Origin: Ridgeia piscesae
Taxonomy: Eukaryota; Annelida; Polychaeta; Sabellida; Siboglinidae
DNA length: 64,000 bases
NCBI GenBank assembly: GCA_025642075.2
Contig: JAODUO010000154.1
Coordinates: 189,001-253,000 of the forward strand
Direction of reading: 5' to 3'
Made by a program: the position numbers and the translations under genes. The notes under the pieces are model-generated. The model saw only the letters and a list, made by a program, of their open reading frames with translations. It searched no databases and had not been told where the DNA came from. Positions 1 to 13,600 of this stretch are shown piece by piece. Numbering within the stretch: position 1 is the first letter of the stretch; every line of letters begins with the position of its first letter.

Positions 1-452
1 TATCAACTCAACAGAAGCCTCTTGCACCTTGTTTGCGATGGTTTCACACTAACCTATCAACTCAACAGAAGCCTCTTGCATCTTTTGTGCGATGGTTTCA
101 CACTAATCTAGCAACTCAACAGAAGGCTCTTGCACCTTGTGTGATGGTTTCACACTAATCTATCAACTCAACAGAAGCCTCTTGTACCTTGTGTGCTATG
201 GTTTCACACTAATCTATCAACTCAACACCTTGTGTGGGATGCTTTCACACTAATCTATCAACTCAACAGAAGCCTCTTGCACCTTGTGTGGGATGCTTTC
301 ACACTAATCTATCAACTCAACAGAAGCCTCTTGCACCTTGTGTGGGATGCTTTCACACTAATCTATCAACTCAACAGAAGCCTCTTGCACCTTGTGTGGG
401 ATGCTTTCACACTAATCTATCAACTCAACAGATGCCTCTTGCACATTGTGTT
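1..452. repeat. 54-bp minisatellite (left edge of window)
   Basis: About eight units of period 54 beginning TATCAACTCAACAGAAGCC. One unit has a short deletion near 225. The array is cut by the window start. Frames reading through it (193-552, 234-518) are repeat artefacts because 54 is a multiple of three. Confidence 0.9.
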
Positions 453-3400
453 CTCCAAACATCTCTTTATTCCATTCTCCTGTCTTACACATCCACACAC
501 AAACATACACAGATATAAAGCTGTTACCAGGTCTTTTTCTTTAGATAAATAACCAGCTAAGCTGACAAGAAACGTCAAATGGCCACATGCTGACAAACCA
601 CCTGTTCGGCTAACAGTGCTAGCATTACGCTTGACAAATGTTCTACTGGCTGCTCACTCCTTTCTGTCAACATTAATTAATTAACCTATGTTTAATATGG
701 CCAACAGCTTTGCATTCTAATTCACAAGTAATATTCTACAGAATGGATGAGTGAATGATTTATGCTGATGATGACCATTACTTGCAGTTCAAATCTTCAA
801 AAATATGTGTTTAATTATAAATCACAAAAGCATAATAACCAATGAACAGAAAGTCATTCTTCCTGTGCTACTGGCTCCCAAATACAATGTTGTTTCCTTG
901 TATAATTCTTGTGACTGATCTAATACCACATTTGGATATTTCACTGCTCTACGGTAATGGAATGGCAAAATAAAAAATTGGTCCAGAGGCCCTTAAGTCC
1001 TTTAGACTATATGTGATTTTGGTGAATCATAATAGCATTACAACATGGAGTGTCAATAAAAAATTACAGAAAATATTACTAGCATTTTATTTAAATAGGC
1101 AAATTGTAAACAAAAATTGGGCGGCTCTAAGATGCCTTCTGAAGGATTTGATCAAATGCAGATTTCTTCTGTGGCACTGCAATGGGAAATGCCTGTGCAA
1201 AACCAGAAAACTTATTATCCTTTTAATATGCCAATATGCATTTACCAGTTTAACTCTGGATAAAATTCCTCTGAACAGCAAACATATGTCAAATGTCACA
1301 AATTCACCGAACTTGTGTAACACAAAATTATTTACAAATGTTATCAACCATGTTATTACTATTATTAATTACCTTCTTAGTTATGACAATTATTCAAATA
1401 AAAAAATTAGGTTACCCTCTACACTAGACATTGATAGTCTTAAAATGGAAACTGCTAGCAAATTTTCAGTGTAACAACCATGGATATAAGTTGTTGGCAT
1501 AAGTATTAACCAGCCACTGATAATAGATCAAGTCACAGATCACAATCCACGAACAGTAAACAGCTGGAACAAGAGGCAATCGTGTTGGTGAATACACAAG
1601 TCAAGAAATGCACAAGTGAAAAGAACCTTTGTTTAAAATAAGTATGTTGATTATTTTAATCAATAAACCAAGTAAACTGTGCAATGATGTTTATGTCATG
1701 CATATCATTTTGAGTGCCAAATGTACACTGGTCCATATACAGTCATGTCTCATTTAACTGCACATTTTGGTTCTCAAGGTATTTGGTTGTATAAACGAGA
1801 GATGCCGATTAATGAGACATCTTATTATACGTGGTATTAAGATGTTTCCCACGCAAAACATGCAAATCACAAAACAACTGGATTATTGAAGACCGGATAA
1901 ACAAGACACGACTGTAATTTAATTAATGAAGAGTGCATAAATATAACTGTTCAAGAGCTTGTGTATAATATTATGTTAAACAGCTAAAAAAAAATCTGAT
2001 ATATAATTACATTCAGATATTTATAATACAAAAATATATGTGCATGTGGTGGTTTGTATGTAGACAAATAAAACAATTACAATCATTTCAAAATTATGTG
2101 ATGTAATTTTTGTTTTATATATATATAGCAAAATGCATCATGACAAGAAGTTGGTTGACCCGACTGCAAATTTATTAAGAGCAAGAGAAACATTACCTCT
2201 GTGCCTATATTACCAAACACTGATTTTATAGCAATACTGAACACTCCATCACAAAGTGTAAGACTGAACAATGTTAGAGGAAATCTGCTGAAATGTCTTG
2301 TTCCATTTTGCACTTGCTGTACGTAACAGGCCAGTTATATGCAGACAGATGAATAAAACATATTATTTTATCTCACATAACAAAACCCCTGGGTTTGATA
2401 AATGCATGCATAACACACATCTCCACAGGGAGTGTACATGCCCTTACAGACCTTACTGAACAGAAAAACTACCCAACTACACGAGTACATCACATGTAGT
2501 AAACAAAATAAATAATTAATTATGTTCCTTGGTAGTGAAGGTAGCATAACTGGTTAATGCACGTTAAAGTTTACTCTAAACACAAAATATTATAGGCACA
2601 TAATTGTTATTATGCCACTACCACGTTTCCTCAAAAAACAAACTTATAAAAATTAATAGGCCTATATAGCTCATTTTTAACAGTTCATCAACCAACAATA
2701 ATACTTGCCCTAATTTGGATATAACCAAATGCCAAATTTTGCAGTAATGCCAATAAAATGCTAATATGACGCACTATACCTCATGTCCTTACTGATTTAT
2801 AATTTTCATTCTAAGCTGTGCATTTTTCTATTTAAAGTCAGTTAATAGCTCATGATTATTGTCTTACAGTGTGCTGTTTTGTTTAGAAATCAAGAGCATA
2901 TAAATTGCTGTGACTACAAAGTTCGCATAACCATAGACGACGACGAACGTGGCTCACACTCAGTCAGTGTCACGTAACGCTAGCACCTAGCCGCAGGCGC
3001 TACGACTGGCATGCAGTTGTAACGACTGATTATGATAATGAGCGGCGATGACGCCAGCCGTTGAGCAGCGGAGGTGGGCGCTCGAGCGAGCGAGAAAACT
3101 CGCCCCAAGTTTTACACCGACTCGCTTCAAATAAAAGAAAAACACAAACCAATACAGTACAACATGCACCGATGACAGGATTATTGTTTCAAAACATTGG
3201 TTCACACAATAACATGATGTCTGTAAAAGTTGATCGTGTATTTAATCAGTAATTATGCAGCAACTTGAGCGTTACTCAGAGTTACCATTGCTCAACTTAT
3301 CATGCATGATCAGTGTCAGTGCCGAGTGACCACAGCCCTATTCTATTTAAAAGAAAAACGCCAAATCGGACACTTGGATCAAAATCTGTTGTTTGTTGCG

Positions 3401-3714
3401 TAGCACAATAGACTGTACTACAACTGGTGACGTTTGTGTAATGCGACAAACGCGATTCAGGTTTTTTCCAACATCGCAATTTTGATCGACAATCCAAAAT
3501 TGGTAAATCTGACGATCAGGAAAGTCGAAGGACAGGTTTCGCAGTGACCATATACGCGTAGAAAACATAAATAATACAACTTAAAAACACAGCAAATTAC
3601 ACCAAATTATAGAAAAATGCACCGCACATGTAGTAGTGAAATGCAATATTTACCTTATTTAGTTTTAGACGAAATGTTTCGATGCAAATGCGACGAATTT
3701 TCCGCAGCGCACAA
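453..3714. other. Intergenic, AT-rich; CpG-richer patch at 2930-3130
   Basis: No supported gene. Short frames on the - strand (1087-1347, 2083-2313) show no recognisable domain. 2930-3130 is GC- and CpG-richer (AGCGGCGATGACGCC, CGCTCGAGCGAGCGAG) and could be a promoter, but I see no exon attached. Confidence 0.5.
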
Positions 3715-3940
3715 TCTTCCAAGATGGCACCGTGTAATAGCTGCGCATGCGCATTACACAACCAACCAAGTTTGCTAATTCTATACAAAGCAATGTAGTT
3801 ATTATATTGAGCTATGCGTTTGCTGGTTCAAATGGAAAAACATCAATGGCATAGTGACTATGTTTATTTGTAATACAATGGGTTGATGCTAAAATTGCAT
3901 GTGTTACAGGACAAGTTATGATTATAGCGCATGCGCATCA
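3715..3940 (+). promoter_or_regulatory. Candidate NRF1/YY1-type promoter region upstream of STIMATE
   Basis: AAGATGGC (3721-3728, YY1-like), TGCGCATGCGCA (3742-3753, a palindromic NRF1 consensus) and GCGCATGCGC (3927-3936, a second NRF1-like site) lie 380-600 bp before the STIMATE ATG. CpG is raised relative to flanking DNA. NRF1 sites are palindromic, so a divergent transcript to the left is equally possible. Confidence 0.35.
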
Positions 3941-4318
3941 TGCAAGCGTAACGACTGACAGGTCAAGTTGCAGGAAATGCGTTATGTGTATTTATGTAAA
4001 TTAGATTCCAGTCACCGTAGCATTTATATGGCGCCTGTAAGACGTTGGCTAATTCAGCCGAATTCGTTAAATGTTACTGATGTAACATGCTGTAGTTATG
4101 CAGATTAGTTCGGATTCACAGAAATGGTTTCCTGGTGTCGAAGTTGACAGCTCGCCGACAACAAGTCAACAAATAAGAGAACACGTTTTTATCCGGTTGT
4201 TGGTTGATGACGATTGGGAGTGACAGTTTCCCGACTTCCGCATTTATTACATACTTTAATCTTTTCCCATGGCACAGTGAATTTCAAGAGCAATGCGAGA
4301 GCTGGTGGTGCTAGTGTG

Positions 4319-4439
4319 ATGCCGGCAATGCCGTACGGAGATGGGCAAGAGCTGCACTGCGGCAGGGATGCGCTCACGGGACCACTTGGACTACTCGTTC
4401 AAGCACTACTCGCCTTTATCGCATTTGGCGCTCTGATAG
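4319..4439 (+). CDS. STIMATE: STIMATE exon 1
   Basis: Encodes residues 1-40 plus the first base of codon 41. It carries a short polar N-terminus and the first hydrophobic segment ([16 protein letters not shown]). The donor is GTACGT at 4440, phase 1. Two ATGs (4319, 4328) are in frame, both with G at -3. Confidence 0.85.
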
Positions 4440-7400
4440 GTACGTTTTCCTACGAATCGCTACTCTAGACTAAACTCTAAAATAAAGAGAGTTGTATGGC
4501 ATGGCATATTAGAAGTAATGACATTAAATAATGTGACAGTTAATACAATTATTAAATATTGTAACTTGGGCTAATACACAATTTATAATCTAAAACATGT
4601 ATAAATACTTACTTACTATTGTAAATAATGGACACTGACTGTACTTTTTGTGTAATGTTAGTTACATAAGTTTGCTTTCATGATTGCAGGATCATGTGTG
4701 TAGTCATTTCGGTGTTAAGCATGTGTTAATAGTATAGATATAGTTAAACTGATAGCAGATATAAAAATGAATCACTATATACATTTGAATGAATTCCTGA
4801 ACTAAATGGAAATGACTCATTGGCCATAAGATAACATACATTATAAAGAACTTAACAGCCACTATCTGGTTTTTAATTTAAGTAAATAACCTTTCAACCT
4901 TGGACATCATGGTCCTTACTGTTGCAATGCATCTCCTTCCACATTTCGCATATATATCAGTTGTCTTTTTTCCTCAACATTTGTTGCAAAAACAAATCCA
5001 TCAGATACACATTAGCAGATTTTATATGTTTGTAACATTCACTGTAAATCACAGTTTTGTATGTCTGTGAGGAACTGCAAAAGATCAGCATAATCATATT
5101 GTATCCAGCAGGAATAATAATAGTAAGATAACTTCTATTGTGCCTATAAATCTTTGGAAACCATGCAAGCTCAAAGGCATTTCAATATAAAAAAAAGATT
5201 ATTAGATCTCAGAGTCGATAAACACTCCCAGTTGTTAACAAATTTATTGATATACCAGGGAACTACCCCGGGTACCCAGAGCTACATAGAAGGAAGCATA
5301 TTCCAAAGAATAGGTGCAGCTACAAAAAAACGTTGGTATTGACTTTAGGGACAAAATGTAAATCAGAAGTAGATGATCAAAGCTGGATAGGTTTTCTTAT
5401 GGGAGGAAGCAATGAATGTAAATACGACGTTTGCTTACAAGAAAGTGCCTGGCAATAGTACAGATCTTAAAGATGATACAATATTAGACAGGAATCCACC
5501 GCAGAGACTTTAGAAGCGACATGGAAAGAGAAAAATGTGGAGGCCTAGTCGCAACCCTTGCTAACCATTTTTATACATGTGACTGTAACATGTATTACAC
5601 TATACATACATTACAATAGTCATATACTATAAAGAAGAAATTATTAGCATTCTATTTAGATAATTTTCAATATCTGAAAACCTTCTCGTATATAATTTTT
5701 TTTAAATTAAAGTTGGGGCATCCAGACATATGCCATTTTTATGGTAAAGGAAGCTCGGAAGGATATTGGAACTTACTAGTTATTTGAGTTATAGAAATGA
5801 ACTAACACCTAGGAACTAACGCCTCATCGACCTTTTTGGGTCGGAAGTTGGTCATTTTTAAAGAAATATAATAACGTACCATATTTGCACATGTATAGAT
5901 TCATAATTAAGGCAGCCAGACCTGCCATATTTCTCAGATTTGCACGTATTTATGTTTTGGTACCCAATATGTACAATTTGGGTCTAATGTGTGTGTATTT
6001 TGCTCAGAATCAGGGTCTAAAAACCCTCCCGTGAGTGATATTTTGAATAAATCATGATGTTTATTCACTTGCTGCACATAAACCATATACTGTATTTATG
6101 TTCAAATTGCAGTTATGTAATCTATATATTATAGAGAACAACTCCACACAATATTATTGACACAGGCTAAAAAGTTCAGAAGATATTGACTAGTGAAATG
6201 TGAATAAAATTATTTATTTTTAACAAGCTGTCGAAAAATGTCTCAGTCTCAAATTTCAAACAGCTGTTACTTCAAAACTATTTCAGCTAGAACGCTTAAA
6301 TTTTGGATTCTTGCTAATCTTACAAAAGGCTCTCACCATACTGATCTATTCAAAAATCTAAGAGATGACAGCAACCAATTTCTGGAATTTTGGTTGTGTT
6401 CACTCGGAATGACCCATATGCTTATCTTTGATTTGCTTTTACATCTAAACTATGTTTAATTGTCAGTCATGTATATCGTATCAAATGTACTAAATATAAT
6501 CCAGAGCTGTACAAAAGTTCTACTTTAGGTTTTTCTACCCCCAAAACTACCAATGAAGCACACACTGTGTCCAGAATCAGACTCCAAATGAACATGAAAT
6601 ATTACAGCAATTTGTAGTTAAATATATTTAAAAACTGTCAAAATTAATAGTATTCAAAAATCATACAAAAACAACTTTCCCCAGTCACAAGTGTGAACAA
6701 CATCTTCCAGATCATGGTTACTCAATATGATGCTGCCATCCCACTACCACATAACAAGAATAATTGATGAATTAACGTAGTTGTCTTTGTAAAAAAAATG
6801 TAATTGATGTAGTTGTCTTTGTAAAAAAAACTGTTTTGCACAAATGTTTTATGTTATATTTTCCATGTCCAATAACTGACAGTGTCACTTACATTTCTGT
6901 ATCATTCTTATGTCTTTTAAAATGTGTCCTCCATTCATACATTTCATGTAGAAATCTTACAGTAATATAAAATGGTTAATGCACTCCCTCTTGCCGTCCC
7001 CTCCTAAATTGTGTAATTAAATAAGTTCCTTAACAGGACTAGTTTGCCTGCCAAACTTAATGAGCTATAACAGGAAAAAATGGAGCTATAACAGGAAGTA
7101 GCTATAATGGACATAGACCCTGCACACAGCTGGAGCATCCTTTCAGCTTTCTTAACCCTTTGATGTAGCCATCATAAATACACAGAGCCACACACCAGAG
7201 CCAAAAACACTGTGTTACAATCTCTGCTGGCCATTCAAACCCTTTGAAACAGCCTCCTTTAATACACAGCTATGTGTATTGTAATGTTTATTGACATTCT
7301 GTCTGAACCATTTGGTGCAGCTATCTTGAATATACAGAGCCAAGTACAGTAAGTAATCTGTGCAGTTGTATTTGAACTCTTGGAGAGTGACATCAAACTT

Positions 7401-7546
7401 GTTGAATACACAGAGCCAAGTGTTATCATCTTTGCTGTTCTATCAGAATACCTGGTGTTCATTGGGATGTTGAGCCACATGTTGCATCCATAATTATATA
7501 TATAATATGTATATATATATATATATATATGTGTATATATACACTG

Positions 7547-7594
<48 letters not shown>

Positions 7595-7620
7595 CACTAT
7601 ATATATATATATAAAACATG

Positions 7621-7685
<65 letters not shown>

Positions 7686-10600
7686 ACAGGTTAGCAGAAC
7701 CAGTACATGTTGTTTTGCATTTTTTGGAAAATAAAATATTAGAAGTCGGAAACCGCTTTCATGCCCTGTAATAAATAAAAACCTACACATTGTACATTAA
7801 CTAAATTCAGCAATGCATCAATCCAAATTGTTATTTTCCAGTGAAACGGTATTGTGAACCAAAGCGAGAGAGGAGATCTTGGAAGATTTGGTAAGTCAAA
7901 AAAATCTTATACTCTTGTTTTGTTAATGTTTTATCACATTAACAATTATTTATTTATTTATTTGTTATTTAAATATTATTATCTTTTTATAAATTAGTGT
8001 ACAGCTGTACAACCCTCCAAGCCACTACATAAGTATGGTTGAAAGGGATTCTTTTTAAGCTTGTATGCATTTGTACTGTCTCAAAACATGTTAATTTTGC
8101 ATAAGTACTTTCCAATATGTAACTTATTTTGTAAATCACGTTGAGCCTGCTGCCACGAGGGTGATTAATTAAGCAGCCCAGTTATAATGAATATTCATGC
8201 ACTCGCAGTGAATCATACAATGACCATTCACTTTAAAGTTTAAACACACTGAACTTGTTGGATAAAACCAAACCGAACCGAACCGAACCGAACCGAACCG
8301 AACCGAACCGAACCGAACCGAACCGAAACGAAACGAACGAACGAACCGAACCGAACCGAATATATGTGACTGCCATATACAGATAGTATAGGCAGAGTCC
8401 ATACTAGAAACTCCAAGTACGGGAAGTTATTTTTTCAATATGTTGTTAGGTTATAAATGATTAATAAAATACATTTGTAATGAAATGTAAGCATAACATT
8501 ACATGAAATGACTATGTTAACAAGATTAATTTATAAATGCATGCATTACAAAGAGTTTACACTTTTTAAAGAATCACACAAAGTGTGTGGATAAACAAAA
8601 CATGACTGTATAAAATACATAAAATATAAAGACTTTGGGGTCCTCTAGCAGACAACTTATGTAATATACAAACAGCACCTAAATGATAAAGTCACAGTAT
8701 CACAGTCATCTCCCACAGGTTTGCCACCAAGTAAGATAAGGTGTAGTTTTTCTCAGATAAACATGTTAATTTTATATGTGTCATTTGAGCACGTACTGCA
8801 GGAAAGAGTGTGCCATTTCAACAAATGATGTCACATGCAAAGGGAATCCTAATATTGTATGCGTGCATGTGTACGTGCATGTGTGTGTGCATGCGTGAGT
8901 GTGTGCGTGCGTGCATGCGTGTGTGCATGCATGAGTTAGCATTCAAGCTTTACCCCAACATTGACTTGGTCAACCAGACAAACAATTTCAAACAGTTACT
9001 GGTCTGGCATCAAAGTTACTGACTGATCCGTAGCCCTGGTTTGATGGCATTTAGATAAAGTTTTATTATTAAAGGTTTTTTGTCCTGTGGGCCAAAAGTC
9101 CTAAGGCATGGCATCACTTTGTGTCAACCGTTCGCCATTCGCCATGGGTCATTAGCTTACAGATCTCAGAAACCGTTGAAGATCTGTTTTTCAAATACTG
9201 CATAGACATTTCTTAGTGTACTGTTACTATGCACAAGAAATGTACATTTAATTGAGACATTTCTAAACCTCCTAAGGCCCTTCAAGGCCTAACAATTTGT
9301 ACATTTTAAGTTTTCCTATTTTATTTGAATTATTATATTATACTTTTCTGAAGCTTTTCCTCTAATTTTGCACAGACATACACAAACTCCCATGGTGACT
9401 GTGTATTTGGGCAACACCCCACACATAGCTTTATGCAGAGACTTGTCCACCTGTCATTTGGAAGGGTAAAACCTTTTGTCGATGGGTAGAAATATGGGTG
9501 GGCGGGTAAAAATGGAGCAAAATGTCTTCCCAAACTATTGTCAATTTTGCCTTAGAAGTGAGTGTAAATGGTGTCACATGTTAGTAACTTAGTAGTACAT
9601 TTCAGGTCTCAGACACATTTAAAGTTTGTAAACTGGCTTAACAGTTTAACAAGATTTAACAAGATTGCCACCTAGAGATTCAACTCTAGATGGCAGGTGG
9701 ACTAGGAAGCCATTTGGCTTATCGAGAGTCCAACCTATCTATCTAAGTATACCCCGCCCGTCTTAGGTATATGTCGATTTTATTTTTAAATATATTAACA
9801 CTACTAGCACCTACACAATCAGCTGATAATCTGTTCCATTCGTTTACTGTTCTTTGTGAAAATGAAAATTTCTAATATCTAGTCTACACTGCTTCTTTGC
9901 TAATGTAACTTCATGTCCTCTAGTCCTTCTCTCTTCCTTGACTGTGAAAAAATATTTCTGTCAATATTTTCATATCCATTCAATATTTTAAACACCAATC
10001 TGATCTCCTCTCAATCTTCTGGTTTCTAGTGTTGTTAAACCACATTCTTTTAGACGCATTTCATAACTAATATTCCTGAGTTTTGTATCATTTTGGTTGC
10101 TCTCCTTTGTACTCTTTCTAGCATATCAATATCCTTCTTGCGATATGGCCTCCATGCTTGTATACAATATTCTAAGTGAGGCCTAACTATTGTTTTATAC
10201 AGCGTATTATTAGTTCTTTTTCTTTGTACACTATATTTGCCTAATTAATCCAAGAATTTGGTTTCCCTTCGCTGCTGCAATTCCACACTGCTCTGATACC
10301 TTCATGTCAGCACTAATAGTTAACCCTAAATCCTTTTCCTTAAAGGTAGTATTTAGTACAGTATCACCCATTGTATATTGTGCATCTTCATTCCCATGTC
10401 CTGTGTGAAGGCACTTACACTTTCCAAAATTAAACAGCATTTGCCACTTCTCAGACCATTCTATCAACTTATTAAGATCATCTTGTAAATGCTGTCTATC
10501 TGCATCACTTTTAATTTTCCTAAACACTTTTGTGTCGTCTGCAAACTTCAACACCTTGCTTGTTATGTCATCATCCAAATCATTGATATATATTAAGAAT

Positions 10601-13600
10601 AAAATAGGTCCCAGTACTGATCCCTGCGGTACTCCACTCAAAACCGCTTTCCAGTTTGAAACCTCCCCATCAACTACTACTCTTTGTCTTCTATCAATAA
10701 GCCATTTTTCTATCCAGTTGATCATTCCATTTCCTATGCCATGGGCAGCGGGCCTTAAGTTTAAATAGTAGTCTTTGGTGTGGCACTTTGTCAAAGGCTT
10801 TTTAAAATCTAAGTAGATTATATCTCTGGTGATCCCTCATCTAGCCACTTTGTGACATCTTCAAAACATAACATATTTGTTAAGCATGACCTCGCTTTTA
10901 AAAACCCATGTTGAGATGGGTTTATCAATTTATTTTTAACAAGAAAATCAACCAGGTGATCTTTAGTTAGTCTTTCTAATAGTTTGCAAATCACGATGTT
11001 AAACTCACTGGTCTATAGTTCTCTGACTTGTTTCTCGAACCTTTTTAAATAATGGTATAATGTTTGCTTCTTTCCATTCTAATGAACTATTCCCTCCTCT
11101 AATGACAAATTGAACACTGTTGCAAGCGGTATGCTGATTTGTTCTACAATTTCCAATAGTAATTTGGGAGGAATCCCATCCACTCCAGGTGATTTATTAT
11201 CCTTCATATCTCTTATTTTCATAGCTACCATTGTTGGGGTTACAATTAGTTGTCCTAAATAGTCAAACTCTCTCCTTCGAACTTAGTCTCAAGTACTGGT
11301 AATATACTAATATCTTCCCTGGTAAACACCGAACTAAAGTACTCATTTAGGTTTTCTGCCATTAAGAATCCCTCTGTTATTATGTTTCCATCACTACCTT
11401 CTAGAGGACCGACCTTATCCTGAACTTTCTGTTTACTTGAACATACGCATAAAAACTCTTGCTGTCATGTTTTATATTAAAAGCTATTTTTTGTTCGTAG
11501 CTTCTCTTTGAATTTCTAATTTCAGCTGTAGCTTGATTAAGTGCTTCTTAAACTTAGTCTTCTTCACTTCCGGTATGTCTATATGTCTTCCACATCATTT
11601 GCTTGTACTTGATTTTTCTAATGGCTTCCTTCGATAAGTGTTTCTTCTTTGACCGTTTCCCCTGTTTTTTCAAGGGGACAAATTTGTCAACGACGCAGTC
11701 AATTTCACTCTTTAAAATATTCCAGCATTCTGTTCTGTCTTATTCTTCAGTGTGTTATTCTCAGTCTATCCTTGCTAAATATTCCCTCATGTCCTTATAT
11801 CTTCCTTTTAAAAATTTTTCCTGTATTAATTTTTCTTTTGTTTTTCCCTTTCCTTTGTGAAAAATGTATCTTTGTGTATCCCCGTGGTCACTTTCTTACA
11901 TTTTAAAAAATTCCTTCGGACCAATCAACTTCTAACCTTCTCCCCGGGTTCAAAAAAAGAAAGGAAACTTTTCTTTAAAAATTTTAAAAAATTTTGATCC
12001 TTCCTGGTATTTGCGAATGTACTGAAACCCAGGTTTAAAAACCCTTTTAAAAAAACCCCGACTCACTTCTTTGATAGCGATATTTTTTTTTTCCATGCTT
12101 ATTTTTGGATTTCAACACTAACCCAACATTTAAATGTTGATTTTCCCTTTAACTATTTTAACAAAACATTTTTTTCCCCACTTTCTTTTTTTTTCTAATT
12201 TTATTTCTAAGTTTGGGAGGGATTTTTTTTAATATATAAAAAAATTTCCGCCCCCTTCTTCCTAATCTATCTTTCCTAAACATTAAAACCCTGTCATTCC
12301 TAATTGGGCATCTGATAAAATTGGGGAAAAAAGATTTAGTTAACCTTTTATGTGGGGTCAAATCTTTCTACCATAATTTTTATTTCATTTTTTTTTTTAT
12401 TATTTTCCTTTCTTTAAACAAAAAATTTAAAACCCAAAATTCCTGGGTTTTCCCCAGGCTGTTTTTTTTGTTTGATTTTTTTTTTCTTTTCTGACTATGC
12501 CTTTTATTTGGCTTTTGTGACCCCCTTTTAAAAGTTTAAAAGTTAAAAACCTGTTCCATTATTCATCGATCGAAGAAGGTTTTTTGGAGAACACTGCTGC
12601 GCCTTTTCCCAGAGGGAGGCCATCCCCAAAAAACAGTCTTCTTTCCCAAACCAAAAATCCACACAAATCTACAAACCAACCCCTTTCTTCTTCACAACTG
12701 CCTAAAAAGCCCGTTAATTGCCACCCTCTTAAAAAATGTTTTTCCCCCTTCCCTCATCACTGGCAAGTTTCCCTTTGGAGAGAAGATCTGTTCAACTCTC
12801 GCCTTTTTTAAAGTGTCTCCCAACTTCTGTATCTTTTACTATCCTGGTTTTTCCCTTTCCCGTTCAGTTCGCCCTTTTACAGGTACTAATAAGCCCCCCT
12901 TGGCCAGCCCCAAAACGTTTTCCCCCTTTTCATCACATCCTCTATCCCCCCCCTCAAAGGAAAACAAAACGTTTTCCTTTGTTTAATGTCCTGTCTGTTT
13001 TTCCCAAAAGGGGTTATAAATTTTCCTTTCTGTTCTCAATCCCCCCTGATCACTGCTTCAGGTGCTTTCCCCCGTTTTCTTTTCCCTTTGTTACTTTTCC
13101 CCTCCCCTTTTTTCCCCGGTTTTCCCCTTTCCTACTAACTCTTGGGTTTAGAAGTCCATTTTCCAACACCCAAACATTGGAACCGAAACCCTTTCCCCCT
13201 TTTCTCTGACCAAAATTTTTCCCACCCCGGAACGGCAAAATCCACCAAGCTGTGGCAGGGTTAAAACCAAGTGCCCCCTTGCCTTCACTTGCCGCTTTTT
13301 AGGTGCCATATTACTTTTTTAAAATCAACTCTTAGTTTAAACCAAATTTGTCTTTAGAAAGACTTTTTTTTGTTTATTGTGTACAGCAACTGCAGCACAC
13401 TATGTTATAAACAACTTACTACCCATGCTACCCTGAACAATAAGTTTAGTCTGTCTGGTACCCGTTCCCTAGCGGAAACGTTGGACAATACCTATATAAA
13501 CAAACAAGGGTTTCCCTACTAAAACGCTTGTTTATTTTTAATAACAATGATACTTTTTCACAGTTTTATCTTACATATGTAGTTGTTACTTTTATTGCTT

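Noticed and set aside
4214..4318. N-terminal extension of STIMATE from 4214
   Set aside because: The codon at 4214 is TTG, not ATG. The ATG at 4319 has a good context and gives a length close to that of the vertebrate protein.
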